Shown here piece after piece: positions 23,771 through 34,298 of a stretch of 64,000 bases of DNA (within the stretch, counting starts at the first letter, position 1; every line of letters begins with the position of its first letter). This DNA is from Toxorhynchites rutilus septentrionalis (taxonomy: Eukaryota > Arthropoda > Insecta > Diptera > Culicidae). The notes below the pieces were generated by a model. The model was not told the DNA's origin. It saw only the letters and a program-made list of their open reading frames with translations, and ran no database searches. Location: assembly GCF_029784135.1 (NCBI RefSeq), contig NC_073745.1, forward strand, positions 161,523,335 to 161,587,334, given 5' to 3'. The position numbers and the translations under genes were made by a program.

Positions 23771-24349
23771 CAAATTTGATGGATTAGAGTTCAGAAAAGT
23801 TTTTTACAGGCCGAACTGAAAGGAGCATTTAGCGAAAATCGCGGTGTCGATTATAATTCGATACCGATAGGTGCCATGGATATGGATTTCATAATGAAGA
23901 ATATGAAATACATGACATGATGTAGTGAATATATCCGAAGAAATCATTTTGGTGAAACTGCATTATAAAATTATTTGTGTACGAATGCCGCAATCGATAG
24001 TCGACTCTAATTTGCGCTGGGTAATTTCCTCGGAGGACTCGATTCCTCCTTTGAACATTAATAATCTCTTTCTGGCAAAACGATGTGGTATGAATCACAT
24101 TATTTGAATGATAGAATGAAGAAGTTTTCTGCCAATTTCCTTCAACCTCCGAACGTATCTTTCTCCCGTTTGTCGTTTTCGCGTTCGCTAATCCTTTCTC
24201 ACAACACCCATTTCTCGTTTGAGAAATTGTTGAGTAAACATTGTTTGCCAGTGCGCGTAGAGCGGGAATTCCTAAAGATTCATTGCACCTCTAATAAATT
24301 GCCGAAAGACATTCGCATTCTTACGTTCATTACATTCTTACATTCTTAC

Positions 24350-24700
24350 GTTGATCGCACTTGATTGAAAAAATCCAAAACGAAATGTATTTGGTCGCAG
24401 CATTATATGAGTAGAAAGCAAATAATCGCTTGAAAATGACTTGATTTTCGCGATGTGAAACATTTTCCGTTTTGCATGTTATGCATCCAATATTGGATAC
24501 GAAAATTTCCACTGATGGGCTAAAAAAATATTCAGAAGCTTTCCTGTTAATTGCGATTGATTGAAAAATAACAAAACCAAATGTATTTGGTTGCAGTGTT
24601 ATATGGATAGAAAACATTAAAATAAACTCTTTCGCATGAATGTATTTTTCAATTCCCAGGGGAACTGGCAGATTATTTTTCAGCAACGATGATAGCAACG
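24350..24700. repeat. Cluster repeat R, copy 3
   Basis: Matches copies 1 and 2 (ATGCATCCAATATTGGATAC, GGGGAACTGGCAGATTATTT). An additional partial unit (24358-24430) precedes it, so the repeat is tandemly iterated here. A GTGTATGTGTGT run and GTGGCGGCTGC follow, as after copy 1. Confidence 0.75.
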
Positions 24701-24749
24701 AGAATTCTGCGCGTGTATGTGTGTATGTGTGTGTGTGTGTGGCGGCTGC

Positions 24750-24985
24750 TCCGATGTTTCAAGCGGAACCGTGGCATCACTCTCCTCCTGATGGATTCCC
24801 TTTTGGCCTTAGGTGCACAAACAGGCTCTTGGTGACACCGTTCATCAGCGTTTTCATGATAAACGAAATTAGCTTCACAACAACAGCGACAACATGCTCC
24901 AATCGCTGTTCAATCATAACTGAGTGGGTTTAGGAGCGGCGCTCGCTTATATACCGATTGGTGATTTCAATAGCCTGTTTTGAAA
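24750..24985 (-). promoter_or_regulatory. Possible core promoter (CCAAT and TATA boxes) on minus strand
   Basis: Read on the minus strand, CACCAATCGGTATATAAGCG (about 24969-24950) combines a CCAAT-like motif with TATATAAG. The following sequence has a short open frame starting ATGATTGAACAGCG, with no recognised domain, and runs into repeat R. This could be the promoter of another degraded histone-cluster gene, but no histone protein is readable behind it. Confidence 0.35.
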
Positions 24986-25187
24986 GCAATTTTAAGACTA
25001 TTGAAACAAGTTTTTGGATCAAAAAGTAACAAGTATATGACGCGTAGACATTTTATCTTTCAAATGAAGTGTTTATCATACCATTTCGTTCAGTTGTTTA
25101 AGAGCTATTAACGCTCAAAATCTCGGTCTCCAGCGTAACGCTTTCGTTCTCGAAACATTGATTTTACACCCCGGTATAGAAATGAAA

Positions 25188-25203
25188 GACGTAGTCCTAC
25201 GTC
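25188..25203. repeat. 16-bp palindrome, copy 3
   Basis: Perfect GACGTAGTCCTACGTC, preceded by ATGAAA and followed by AAAAAG. Confidence 0.8.
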
Positions 25204-25313
25204 AAAAAGAAACATTTCAGAGCGACCAAAGTGATAGAAAAGTTATTTCAAAATATTCGTTGCATTATAAAATAAAATCGCAGTTATAAACAAGCGACTT
25301 GAATTAAACCACA

Positions 25314-25328
25314 GCGTAGTTCTACGTC
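25314..25328. repeat. 16-bp palindrome, copy 4
   Basis: GCGTAGTTCTACGTC, only 126 bp from copy 3; first arm one base shorter. Followed by AACACTGCGGTC. Confidence 0.7.
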
Positions 25329-26420
25329 AACACTGCGGTCGTGTCTTGAACACAACCTCCTATAATTTTTTTTCATACGATCGTCCCGATCCGCAAATAT
25401 TTTCATTTACATTTTTATACATTACGGTCGTCCCGATCCGTACTCTTATCATCATTTTTTCCAATCCTTTCCAAGCGGAAAAATTCACAAGCACACAGAA
25501 TGAATTCAACAACCAAGCGACTTTTACTTCAAACTCTGGAGAACTTACAGCGGTTTCAATACATAATATCTCTAAAAGACATTAGTTCATTTGTACTCGA
25601 GAGTTCGAATGATTGTGACTTTATATTTTTATTATTGGGCCTATACTATACAATAGATGAAGCTATATTTTTCAAACGACCACTTCACAAATCGAAGATT
25701 TTTCGTTTACATACCGTTTCAATAATTAGTTTTATGGATATGGTTAGAGTTACAACCAAAACTACAAAGCTGAAATGAACAAATTGAGTTATCACAGTTC
25801 CGCTTTTGTGGAATAACTGGCGCTATATTCACTCAATCAACGTCCCATCAAGCCAATTATTATTTCCAAACATACAAAATATAGTTCACCGTTGCGCAAT
25901 ATTTTCTTTGTTCACTTTCCTTGAAATAAATCTCGAAAGCTCAAGGCTAGTTCAATGAAATGTGCCATACAACAATACTAATTAGAACAAACATTGAACA
26001 TTCTATCAAACCTTGTTCAAAGGTAAGTCATTCCGACTTTAATGTGTAGAACCAAAAACCTGAAATCTACACAAACCATGAAGCTGCAAGTTGGGAACCA
26101 AGAGTTAAACTCGCATGTGCATTGCGAATATCAAAGCCGTTATTGTATGGCCTTTATTATTGAGAGGCCGGTTCAAGACCACGCTACCCTATGCGAATCT
26201 ACGAATGGAAGAGAGGACTCAGCCTCTCGCGTCTGTCTGAACACACAAACGATACAGAGCTTAGAAGGTAAGAAAAATTAAATACTTAGCATGTTCCGTT
26301 CGTGTTAATTCGAGTATTAGGAATCAAAATCCATCAATTAATTGTAGAGGTATTAATGTTCAAAAACTGAACACTTTTTCACATCGAAATATTGAAATGG
26401 GCCCCTATATTGAAGGGTTA

Positions 26421-26436
26421 GACGTAGTCCTACGTC
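26421..26436. repeat. 16-bp palindrome, copy 5
   Basis: Perfect GACGTAGTCCTACGTC, preceded by GGGTTA and followed by AAAAGC. Confidence 0.8.
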
Positions 26437-26926
26437 AAAAGCGTAATTTCTATTATAAATTAATATTTCGTTTTCGTTTTTCGAATTTTATTCTGAGGTC
26501 AATGTAATCGGGGCACAGTCCCCATTTAACGAGGATAAGGAATAGCGTCGGAAGGCAATTTTGCGTGCAAACCTGTATTCCACTGATTGCCTGGTTAGTC
26601 TGAAACATAGGATACGATCCTTGAGCAAGGGCCGGCAGAACTTTAGCGTCGGACGTCATACGTTTGCCTGGCGCATAATCATGACTCGTATACGATTTAC
26701 GTTGCGATCTATTCTAGGAACCGAGTCATTTATACCGATTATGTTTTCCCGTGTTACAATATTTCTAGCCTTCATGTGACATTACACTTTTTCAGAACGG
26801 TTGTTGCAGTTGTTTTCCGGTCACGGTTTGAAACATGATTAGCTCTTCAATATTCCACATTCGCGACATTCGTATAACGTATAGAATATTTCCATCAAAA
26901 TACATTACGAATTGTTGAGAAATACT

Positions 26927-27000
26927 GTAGAACCCCGATTATTCGCGTGCGGATGTTCCGCCGTGCAGTTTAACCGCGGACGCAAATTCCGCGATAAAAA
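26927..27000. mobile_element. Possible pogo/Tigger-like transposon terminus
   Basis: CTGTAGAACCCCGATTATTC next to a TA, followed by a GC-rich CGCGGACGC stretch, resembles the start of pogo/Tigger-group elements. I could not find a matching inverted end in the next 1.5 kb, so the element is truncated or the call is wrong. Confidence 0.35.
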
Positions 27001-29604
27001 AGTAAAATCACAACCCACAAAGAAACCAATTGCAAGCGATAACAACAAAGAAAATGCAATACGTCTTATGATTCGAACCGGAATTCGTTAGTTACTTGGC
27101 AGGCAGGTCTTTCGTTTTGTTTATAGCTTTCACATTCCCTCTAATAGTAACTAATCCCCAATTTAGTGATGTGGCCTTTAATAAAAGAAATACCTTCATT
27201 TCGTGCTAACACCTTATTTTCAGTCTTTTTGCGCTATCCACGATTTTCGTTATTCACAATGGCTTTGCTAGACTATTTCACCGGCAATTTTAACTTCGCG
27301 TTCTACAGTACTATGTTTAGTCAGAGACTAACGTTTAAATGTTTTACGTTTAAACTTTAAATTAAATTTTTCTATAATTAATACAATTTTTAATAAATAT
27401 TAGAGAAACCACAACCGCCATTGGAAGCATTATTTTCAAAGTTGGAAGTTTCTGTGGCGAGAGATATATCGTTTGATTTATGTCATCTGCCTGACGCCGG
27501 AGCCAGCCATTAGTCACGGAAATTTTTAAGTCCTTTTCAGCAATGCATATTTGACACTGTTTATTTATCGAAATATTTCAAATTTAGTACAGAGTTTGAA
27601 TGTGGAATGAGTTCTTATCCATAGCGTTCCTCTATTTATGTCAAATTTGGGGAGAGATTTATCTCGTAGAGTATCGAATGTGATGTCAGTGTTGGGGAGA
27701 TGGAACGGCTAGCTGTTGATTCTTTATGAATTGCGTTGTACGCAACATCTATATTACAAAAGATACTGCTATGATATGAACCTCGAACCAGTCAAGCATC
27801 AAAGTCGTACCTGATCAGATACCGAGTCACTCACCTCTATTCCGGTTCCCGATCGGGTTTGAAATTAGTAAAATGATGCATTTTGTAATTCGTTCGACTT
27901 CGAATTATTTCGAAATTGGTTTTCATCATTGTAAGGATGCCAAATTTGCAGAATTGTTCGCAATTTTATTGATATTTACCACTATTCTGTTGCAGATTGC
28001 AGGGATATGGTATATCTTTTCTTTAAATGGTCCCTTACACGATAAACAATAATGACATTACTTCATCAGAATGACGATAGCAATGATCGTGTATGGTTGA
28101 CAAAATTGATATGACGGGCCATAATTATATACTTCCGGATTTTCTGATCTCGCTTCATCATGACTATAATAGGGCAGGGAAGCATTCAAATACGGCTGAG
28201 AAGAAATGGTCGATTTGCCAAACGGGGCCTAGTTTGAAGGCGACAAAATAAGTTTAGATGATAAATGGAGCATTTTCTTGAAAACACAAATTCCCGGTAT
28301 ATATTTGACAGAATGTATTGTTTTTTGATTGTCAATGTCAATGCGAAGGTAGAAACCTCTTTAGACGATCCTTTGCAACTTTGAAGAAATTTCTTTCGGG
28401 CAAAACACAAACTATTTTTTTTATTAAAAAAAATATTTTTTATTTTATTCAACTGAAATTCAAAATATAAAAATATGTACAATATAATTTGCATGAATTA
28501 CCTAACTAATATATAACTACACTAGTCAATTATTTATCTTATTCGATACCAATTTATACTTATTCTGTTTTCTCTGTGTACGGTTTTGATTCACGACCAG
28601 TTTTATAACTCTTTTATGTTTCATTAAAATTGAATTTGCTTTTTTTTCTGTCATGCTTTTATGAAGTATTTGAATTGTATAACATTATGCATCGATAACC
28701 TCATTCACTCATCTGACGGTGTACTAATTGTCTTTATTTTTTCACACATTTTTTCTTTAGTTTGTGTGCTTTCTTAATTCTTCGCCTTCGTTTCATCGTT
28801 TTTATTTCACCAGTTTCCTCAGTTCTACATTTATTCCTACCTTACATGCTCTTTTTTGCTCCAACTTGTGTGTGTATAGTTTATATGGAATGGATTTCAT
28901 TGTATAATTCGTGTTTGCCTGCTGCACATCAGCACATCAAACTGCAATCGAGTTTTACTAGTTATGTGTTCAACAGAAGTGGACGTACATCATTGCTTGG
29001 TTGGTTTACTTATTTCGACTACTCTCATTCGTGATGCTTTTTTGTCGTTTGTTGCCTTTGTTGTATGGCCACCCCCTTTTGTTTGATAATCTCATAATTG
29101 ATAATTACAATTGTCATCATTCAAGAAAACTATAATACTGATCAAGATTACTTTAGCTTCAGTTAGTTACTGACAGACAAATGCTGACTTGAGATGTGGA
29201 AAGATACGAACGCATGGTTTGTATGCATTATAGTTTACGGTCTATGAACGTATATTCAGCAGCTTGAAACAGCTGCAGATCTCAGTTTTTTTTTTGTAAA
29301 ATTTCGAAATAAAATTTACATTTGATATCATTATCGAGTTGGCTTAGAGATTATTCAAGACAAAAAGTATATTCGTTGAAGTGTTACTAATAAACACTAC
29401 TCATTAGATTTTGCCAAAACGATCCGTGGTTACATCAAAGACTGTAGTTCGCGCCCCAACATGTCCTGACATGTCTGCTTTCCGAGCTAAGCGGAAAGTT
29501 TCGAATTTGTGACGCGAACAAAACAGAAACTCATGCCCCGCCCGCTCGACATCACCACCAGCCAATGCAATGGGAGAGAAAGGGACGAAAACTCCTTATA
29601 ACAG

Positions 29605-30005
29605 TTCTGCTGAAAAGTTCATAAGATTGACGTCTAGATGGCGCCTCTTGCAAAAAATCTACTTGACTATCACAAAGCACCATCTTTCAATGGATACGTG
29701 TCAAAATTTTACAGCAATCGGTCTATTGGTTCGTGAGTTACAGCATTGAGAGTGAAGCAACTTTTGTTATTGTGAAAAAAATGGAATAATCACAAATCAA
29801 TGAAAACGATAGCAAAATGGCATGAATTGAGCTTCGAATTGCTTCCGCATCCACTGTATTCTCCAAATCTGGCCCCCAGCGAGTAGACGCGCAACACGAT
29901 TATGAGCAAGTTGCGGAGCCAGTTCAGTGGAATGGCGATTCAACAGATCGACGATGCGGACGGCATCTCAACAAATTAAGGACAGCTCACGAGTTTTCTC
30001 GTGTT
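29605..30005 (+). pseudogene. Internally deleted mariner element
   Basis: The first part looks like a mariner 5' untranslated region up to GTGAAAAAAATGGAA. The transposase is then almost entirely deleted and joins the C-terminal region: KWHELSFELLPHPLYSPNLA, ending PSE then a stop, where functional elements have PDLAPSD (third catalytic Asp). Further C-terminal sequence (KLRSQFSG) follows in the same frame. A dead, deletion-derived copy of a DD34D mariner. Confidence 0.65.
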
Positions 30006-30099
30006 TCGCGTTTCGACTGTTACGGATGTATCCCGAAATAACCCGTGTTTTCTACACTTGATGGTTAAATCCTTGGTCTGCCAAGAATCTAACAAGGCC

Positions 30100-30541
30100 T
30101 ACCGATAGCTCGCCTTCGTCTCATCCACACCGAAGGAAACGATCTCATTCATGGAATCCGAACAAATGAAGCGTACAAGTTTGCCCCAAAACGTTCGGTC
30201 TCAGGCGTATGTTCTGCATATTTCTTTGCGGTCCTTAATATGTTAAGTGATCCTGTTATACCACAAGAAGCGATGTCGCGTTCTGATGCCGAGAAATGGA
30301 ACGTAGCCATGCAGGAGGAGTACGATGCGTTGATCAGCAATGGTATCTGGAACCTGGTAGAACTCCTGGAACTCCTGGAAGGCGATAAAATGGGGGTTCA
30401 AGACTAAGTATGATGCGAGCGGAAATGTAGACTGATACAAAACGAGGTTGGTGATTAAAGGTATTTCGCAGCGAAAAAGGGTAGATTATGACGAAACGAA
30501 CTCCCCCATCGTCCACTACAGTTCGCTGGAGACCTGGAGGA

Positions 30542-30617
<76 letters not shown>

Positions 30618-31604
30618 CAGTCCCCAATCTTTGAGGATCCTAAAAATATTTGCTACTTGTGCTGCTTGTGCTGCTTGAACAAGGCGTTGTACGGACTCAA
30701 GCAGTCAAGTCGAGTCTGGAACAACAAGCTGGACTCGATGCTGAAGAAATTTGACCTTACACAAGCGAACTACGACCCCTGCGTTTATTATCACATCGAT
30801 GGACGGCGGATGATATACGTGGCAGTATACGTCGATGACGTGTTTTAATAAAATTTTGGCCAAATTCAACTTGGAAAGCTGTAAACCAGCCAAGACACCG
30901 ATGACTGACAAGCTGAACAAGGAAATGTCAACAAAAACCCCTGACGAGACGAATCAGATAGCCAACACCCCGTATCAGGAAGCAGTCGGTAGTCTGATAT
31001 ATTTGGCTCAGTGTACCCAATGTAGCTGATTATTTGCCGTGAATCAGCTGAGCCGATATAATTCCAATCCTGGAATGCAACACTGGAGTCCGTTACCTCC
31101 GCAGAACCGCGAAGTGAAGCTGACGTACAGGAAGGATGTTAATGAAGAAGTTGGATACAGCGATGCGGACTGGGCAGCAGCTTTGGACGACAGAAAACCG
31201 ACGAGCGGTTACATCTTGAAGCTACAGGGTGCAGTGATTCCTGGTGCTATAACTGGCAGCCTACAATTGCGTTTTCAACATGTGAAGCTAAATACATGGC
31301 CCTATCAGTAGCAGTTCAGGAAGCATCGTGGTGAAGTGGATTGATGTCGAAGTTTCAAAAAATTGGCCCTATCAAGCTTCTCTGTGACAATCAAAGTACC
31401 ATCTGTGTCGCTGAAGCTGGCGGATATAATCCTAGAACGAAGTATATCAATATATGGCATCATTTTATTCGAGATGCGCTGGAGAGAGAAATGGTCAACA
31501 TCGTTTACGTTAGTAGTGAAGATCAACTCGCTGATGAGCTCACGAAACCGTTAACCCTCGTTAAATTGAACCGAAGTCGTGGAGCCATAAAATTAATTGC
31601 TTAA
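30100..31604 (+). pseudogene. Ty1/copia-type pol relic (RT and RNase H)
   Basis: LTR-retrotransposon polyprotein fragment. In order: MSRSDAEKWNVAMQEEYDAL and WNLVE (start of RT), VIKGISQRKRVDYDETNSPI, a deletion, then EEIY followed by an (AT)n run, then EQSP-FEDPKN and LNKALYGLKQSSRVWNNKL, then YVAVYVDDV with the catalytic Asp pair. A second deletion removes the RT thumb and joins KILAKFNLESCKPAKTPM. The RNase H part has GYSDADWAAALDDRKPTSGY, LLCDNQSTICVAE and HHFIRDALEREMVNIVYV, and ends DQLADELTKPL before the stop at 31604. Frameshifts occur near 31030, 31130 and 31250-31330. Integrase, protease and gag are absent. Confidence 0.88.
30546..30614. repeat. (AT)n microsatellite inside the copia RT
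   Basis: An uninterrupted 69-base AT dinucleotide run exactly where related proteins have a Glu-Ile-Tyr-Met turn. The coding sequence there would be GA(A/G)ATATATATG, so the array probably grew from this seed. Confidence 0.95.
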
Positions 31605-31786
31605 GGAAGAGTATTGTAGTGTAGTAAGCCATGACTCATGTTAGACAAATACATTTTTATTCCGTTAGTTGCCGTCAATCAATCATGTTGTGATTCTACT
31701 AGTAGTTACAATAAAAAATATTTATAACGAAAACTTAAAATCTCTCCAAGAGATCTTAATTATACTCTACGACCGTCTATGAAGTA
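31605..31786 (+). mobile_element. Probable start of the copia 3' LTR
   Basis: Directly after the pol stop a purine-rich AAGGAAGAG (polypurine-tract-like) is followed by TGTAGTGTAGTAAGCC, a TG start typical of LTRs, and an AATAAA at 31711. The Tc1-like element begins at 31787, so the LTR may be interrupted by it. The other LTR is not in view. Confidence 0.4.
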
Positions 31787-32199
31787 CACTCTGTCCAACT
31801 TCTATAAGACCACCCTGATTATGTTTCGTTGCAACACAAACAGTTAGAATTTCAACAAGATACATTTATACATTGTAGAATGCTTAGGATAAAGTATATT
31901 TTAAGTCAAATTCGTTCAAAAGAGTTGTTTGTTTATTTATTGTGCTTAAATATGATAATTCCAGCTGTCCAGTTTCTACACCCAGAAAATCCATTACGAA
32001 AATAAGCTACCAAATCTTTAGTAATGCAAACATTGGTAGAATGTACATATTTTTTGTACATATTACTAACCATGTGTAAAATATATGTCAGATGCAATAC
32101 ACATCACTACCAACGATTGGTACATTTTACTACACGGTGCTCGTAAATTTGACGATTGTCATTCTGGCAACCGCGAAAAGAATGAAGTGACATCATTTC

Positions 32200-32563
32200 T
32201 AATTTCACCGTGCGGATAGCAACAACATGAAGGTAAATGATTTTGAATTATTTTCAATCATGTATTAAAGGAAGATTTATTACAGGAAACCTACGTACAT
32301 ATTCGACGTTTGGACGGCTGATGGAGATCATATGCAAGCATCGATCAAAATGTCGCTGTCGGTAGCTGGAATTAACTTTTGTGGTGTTGATGTTGGAGGA
32401 TTCTTCGGAAATCCTGACTCTGAACTTTTCTACCGATGGTATCAAATAGCTGCGTTTCAACGTTCCTGCGGTCCCAAAATTAATGTTTATTTGCCAACAA
32501 ATTAAACCAGTGAGTCCGACTACTAGTATGATTCAGATGATAATATCGATTTTTTTTTCACAG
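32200..32563 (+). pseudogene. Fragment of a GH31 alpha-glucosidase (glucosidase II-like) gene with introns
   Basis: Exon-like block 32286-32509 reads [39 protein letters not shown] and [16 protein letters not shown]. This matches the conserved core of glycoside hydrolase family 31, glucosidase II alpha type (the VGGF-GNP and ELFYRWYQ motifs are diagnostic). The usual PFFR-H continuation is missing; instead it reads [13 protein letters not shown] and a stop. It is flanked by intron-like sequences with GT...AG ends: 32233-32285 (GTAAAT...TTACAG) and 32510-32563 (GTGAGT...TTTCACAG). Retained introns argue for capture as genomic DNA, not cDNA. Glucosidase II trims glucose from N-glycans in the ER; this fragment cannot. 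It lies inside a Tc1-like transposon. Confidence 0.78.
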
Positions 32564-33037
32564 GAGAATCAACGGAACTGCATGTTTATGCCATCCATAG
32601 CCAACCATAGCGGAATGAGCGAACAGCGAAGCGAAGCCTGCGAATCGACAACATGCAGCATCAGAAACCGGCGTTATTTATTTTTAACTAAGCTAGGGAA
32701 CATAACTTTGTATCGAGGCCTTTGTAATTGAAACAGAAATAAATATATTTAAGTGTAATTTGGCTATTCAAGCTAACCACAAGCGTTTTAAAAAGCCACC
32801 CCGAAGTCCTTGAACTGTAACTTATATTGAACCAACGTTGAACCGACATCTTATACTGGGTTATACTGGCTGATTTGACATTTGTTTACCATTGTTATCG
32901 CGTAATATGTACGAACTGACTAATCATTGGTAATATTTACCAAAAAAATCGTCATATATACTAAGAGTGTATAAGACCATTTCAAAATTCATAAGTATTA
33001 TCAATGAAGAACTCAAAACGATCAGCTGATTTACATG

Positions 33038-34042
33038 TCAATAATTGGCACCCTTGCCATTTCGACTGATAACCTTGAAAATTCGTGTTGGAATACGATT
33101 TACCAAGTTTTGTGAAACGGATTTCTCGATATTTTTGCATTTTTCCGAAATTGCGACCTTAAGCTCTTCAATCGTGATGTATCGCTTTCCTTCATTGTAG
33201 ATTTTACGTACAAGGATCCCTCTACGATTTTCAACAGGTTTCAAGTCTGGAGACCGAGCCAGTCAGTCAAAAAAATTGAGTTTTTGATCCCTAATCCACT
33301 GCTTAGTTTCCTTGTTGGTTTGAATAGTAGCATTTTTTTGCTGGAATGTGAATTTTTTGTGACGATATCCACGTAAAAACGGTAGTATAGAGGGTTTCAG
33401 AACATGTATGTAATCCTTGAATGATGTGAATGCTATCTTGAGTTTTCCAGTTGTACAGAATCCCACCCAAACCATGCACGAGCCTCCACCAAAATTCCTG
33501 GTTGAAAAATACTGTTCCTTTTTCCGTAAATCACACCAGTACCCGTTGAAACCATAAGGACCATCCAAAATGGACCTTTTTTCGCCACTGAAGATAATCT
33601 AGCAAAGTTAAAAGTAAAAAAATAATAATTGAAGAACTTTTTGTTATGGTATATAGACAAATGTATTCTTTTGAAAACGTACTTTGTCATGATATGCCAT
33701 GTTACACTGTTGATTCATGTGAGCTTTGGCAAAACTCAGACGTCTTTCGATGTGAGATGATGTAAGATTAAAAGTTTCAACCTTTTTAGCCCTCTTCATG
33801 TAGGGACTTTTTATCAAAAATTGACGAATTGTCTCCCGTGAAACATTTAAATTTAAAGATTGCTTTATTTGCATAAGCGATTTTGAAGTATTCGAAGCTG
33901 TTATAATTATTTTCCGTTTATCCCGGTCTAAGAGCTTTGATTTACGTGGAGCTCTCTTCTTTTTACCGTATCCTTGAGGATTGGATCGTCCAATCCGACG
34001 AGCATTTTCTCTAATTCCAACATTTTCTTGGTGAAATGGCAT
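33038..34042 (-). pseudogene. Tc1-like transposase with one intron, inactive
   Basis: Minus-strand transposase of about 307 aa after splicing. The N-terminal half (34042-33683) has helix-turn-helix sequence with SRETIRQFLIKSPYMKRAKK. A GT-AG intron at 33682-33599 separates MAYHDK from IIFSGEKRSILDGPYGF, which then continues FGGGSCMVWVGF and FTFQQKNATIQT. The end is SPDLKPVENRRGILVRKIY and LVNRIPTRIFKVI. In the family the catalytic triad is in FSDEK, FQQDNA and PIEN. Here the first Asp is Gly and the second is Lys, while the Glu is kept; a TGA replaces Trp before LARSPDL. The copy is therefore catalytically dead although nearly full length. Confidence 0.85.
33599..33682 (-). other. 84-nt intron in the Tc1-like transposase
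   Basis: On the minus strand: donor AAA|GTACGT, a T-rich tract (TTATTTTTTTACTTTTAAC) and acceptor TTTGCTAG|ATT. Removing it joins two half-domains in phase 0 at exactly the position expected from intronless relatives. Without splicing the frame continues into nonsense. Confidence 0.75.
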
Positions 34043-34120
34043 CGATTTGTCCTTTTTCTCTATCCGTGAACACTTTTATTTCGGTGTTTTCCAGATTTAT
34101 TAATCAAACTAACTAAAAAC

Positions 34121-34298
34121 AACGGAAAACGTGTGGAGGCGATCTGGCGTAGTGGTAACATCCATGCCTCTCACGCTAAAGGTCACGAGTTCAATTCTCA
34201 CTTCCCGACATTCTTCCAAAAATGGAAGTAAAAGTTACGAACCATCCAAATGAGTTGAAAATCACTATAATACAGATATAAAAAAAAACGGAAAACGT
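34121..34298 (+). mobile_element. Short tRNA-derived SINE (154 bp) with 12-bp target duplication
   Basis: Body 34133-34286. The head contains box A-like TGGCGTAGTGGTAACATC and box B-like GGTCACGAGTTCAATTC at tRNA spacing; the tail ends in an A-run. Perfect flanking duplication AACGGAAAACGT (34121-34132 and 34287-34298). It inserted into the right arm of the Tc1-like element. Distinct from the longer Feilai-like SINE. Confidence 0.85.

Larger units (their letters stand above)
22531..23960. repeat. 1.4-kb near-palindrome containing two histone H3 pseudogenes
   Basis: Left arm 22531-23240 and right arm 23262-23960 are inverted copies separated by only about 20 bp. Correspondence runs from the outer CAGTTT through GATTTCTTC and GATATATTCACTACATC, the whole H3 pseudogene, its TATA region, and the inner CCCACCCT / AGGGTGGG blocks. 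Arms differ by scattered substitutions and small indels. Such a structure could extrude a cruciform, or give hairpin RNA if transcribed. Confidence 0.88.
24986..29599. other. Mostly featureless AT-rich sequence
   Basis: Contains three copies of the 16-bp palindrome (25188, 25314, 26421) and one possible pogo-like transposon end (26927). A frame at 26042-26281 is followed by a GTAAGA donor-like sequence, but the only nearby upstream donor would leave an intron of under 30 nt, so I do not call an exon. No other supported gene. Confidence 0.45.

Noticed and set aside
26042..26281. Plus-strand frame followed by a GTAAGA donor-like site
   Set aside because: The only upstream donor would give an intron of under 30 nt and no protein family is recognisable.
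32564..32760. Possible third exon downstream of the GH31 fragment
   Set aside because: The acceptor (TTTCACAG) is convincing but the following sequence has early stops and no GH31 similarity, so only the intron boundary is reported.
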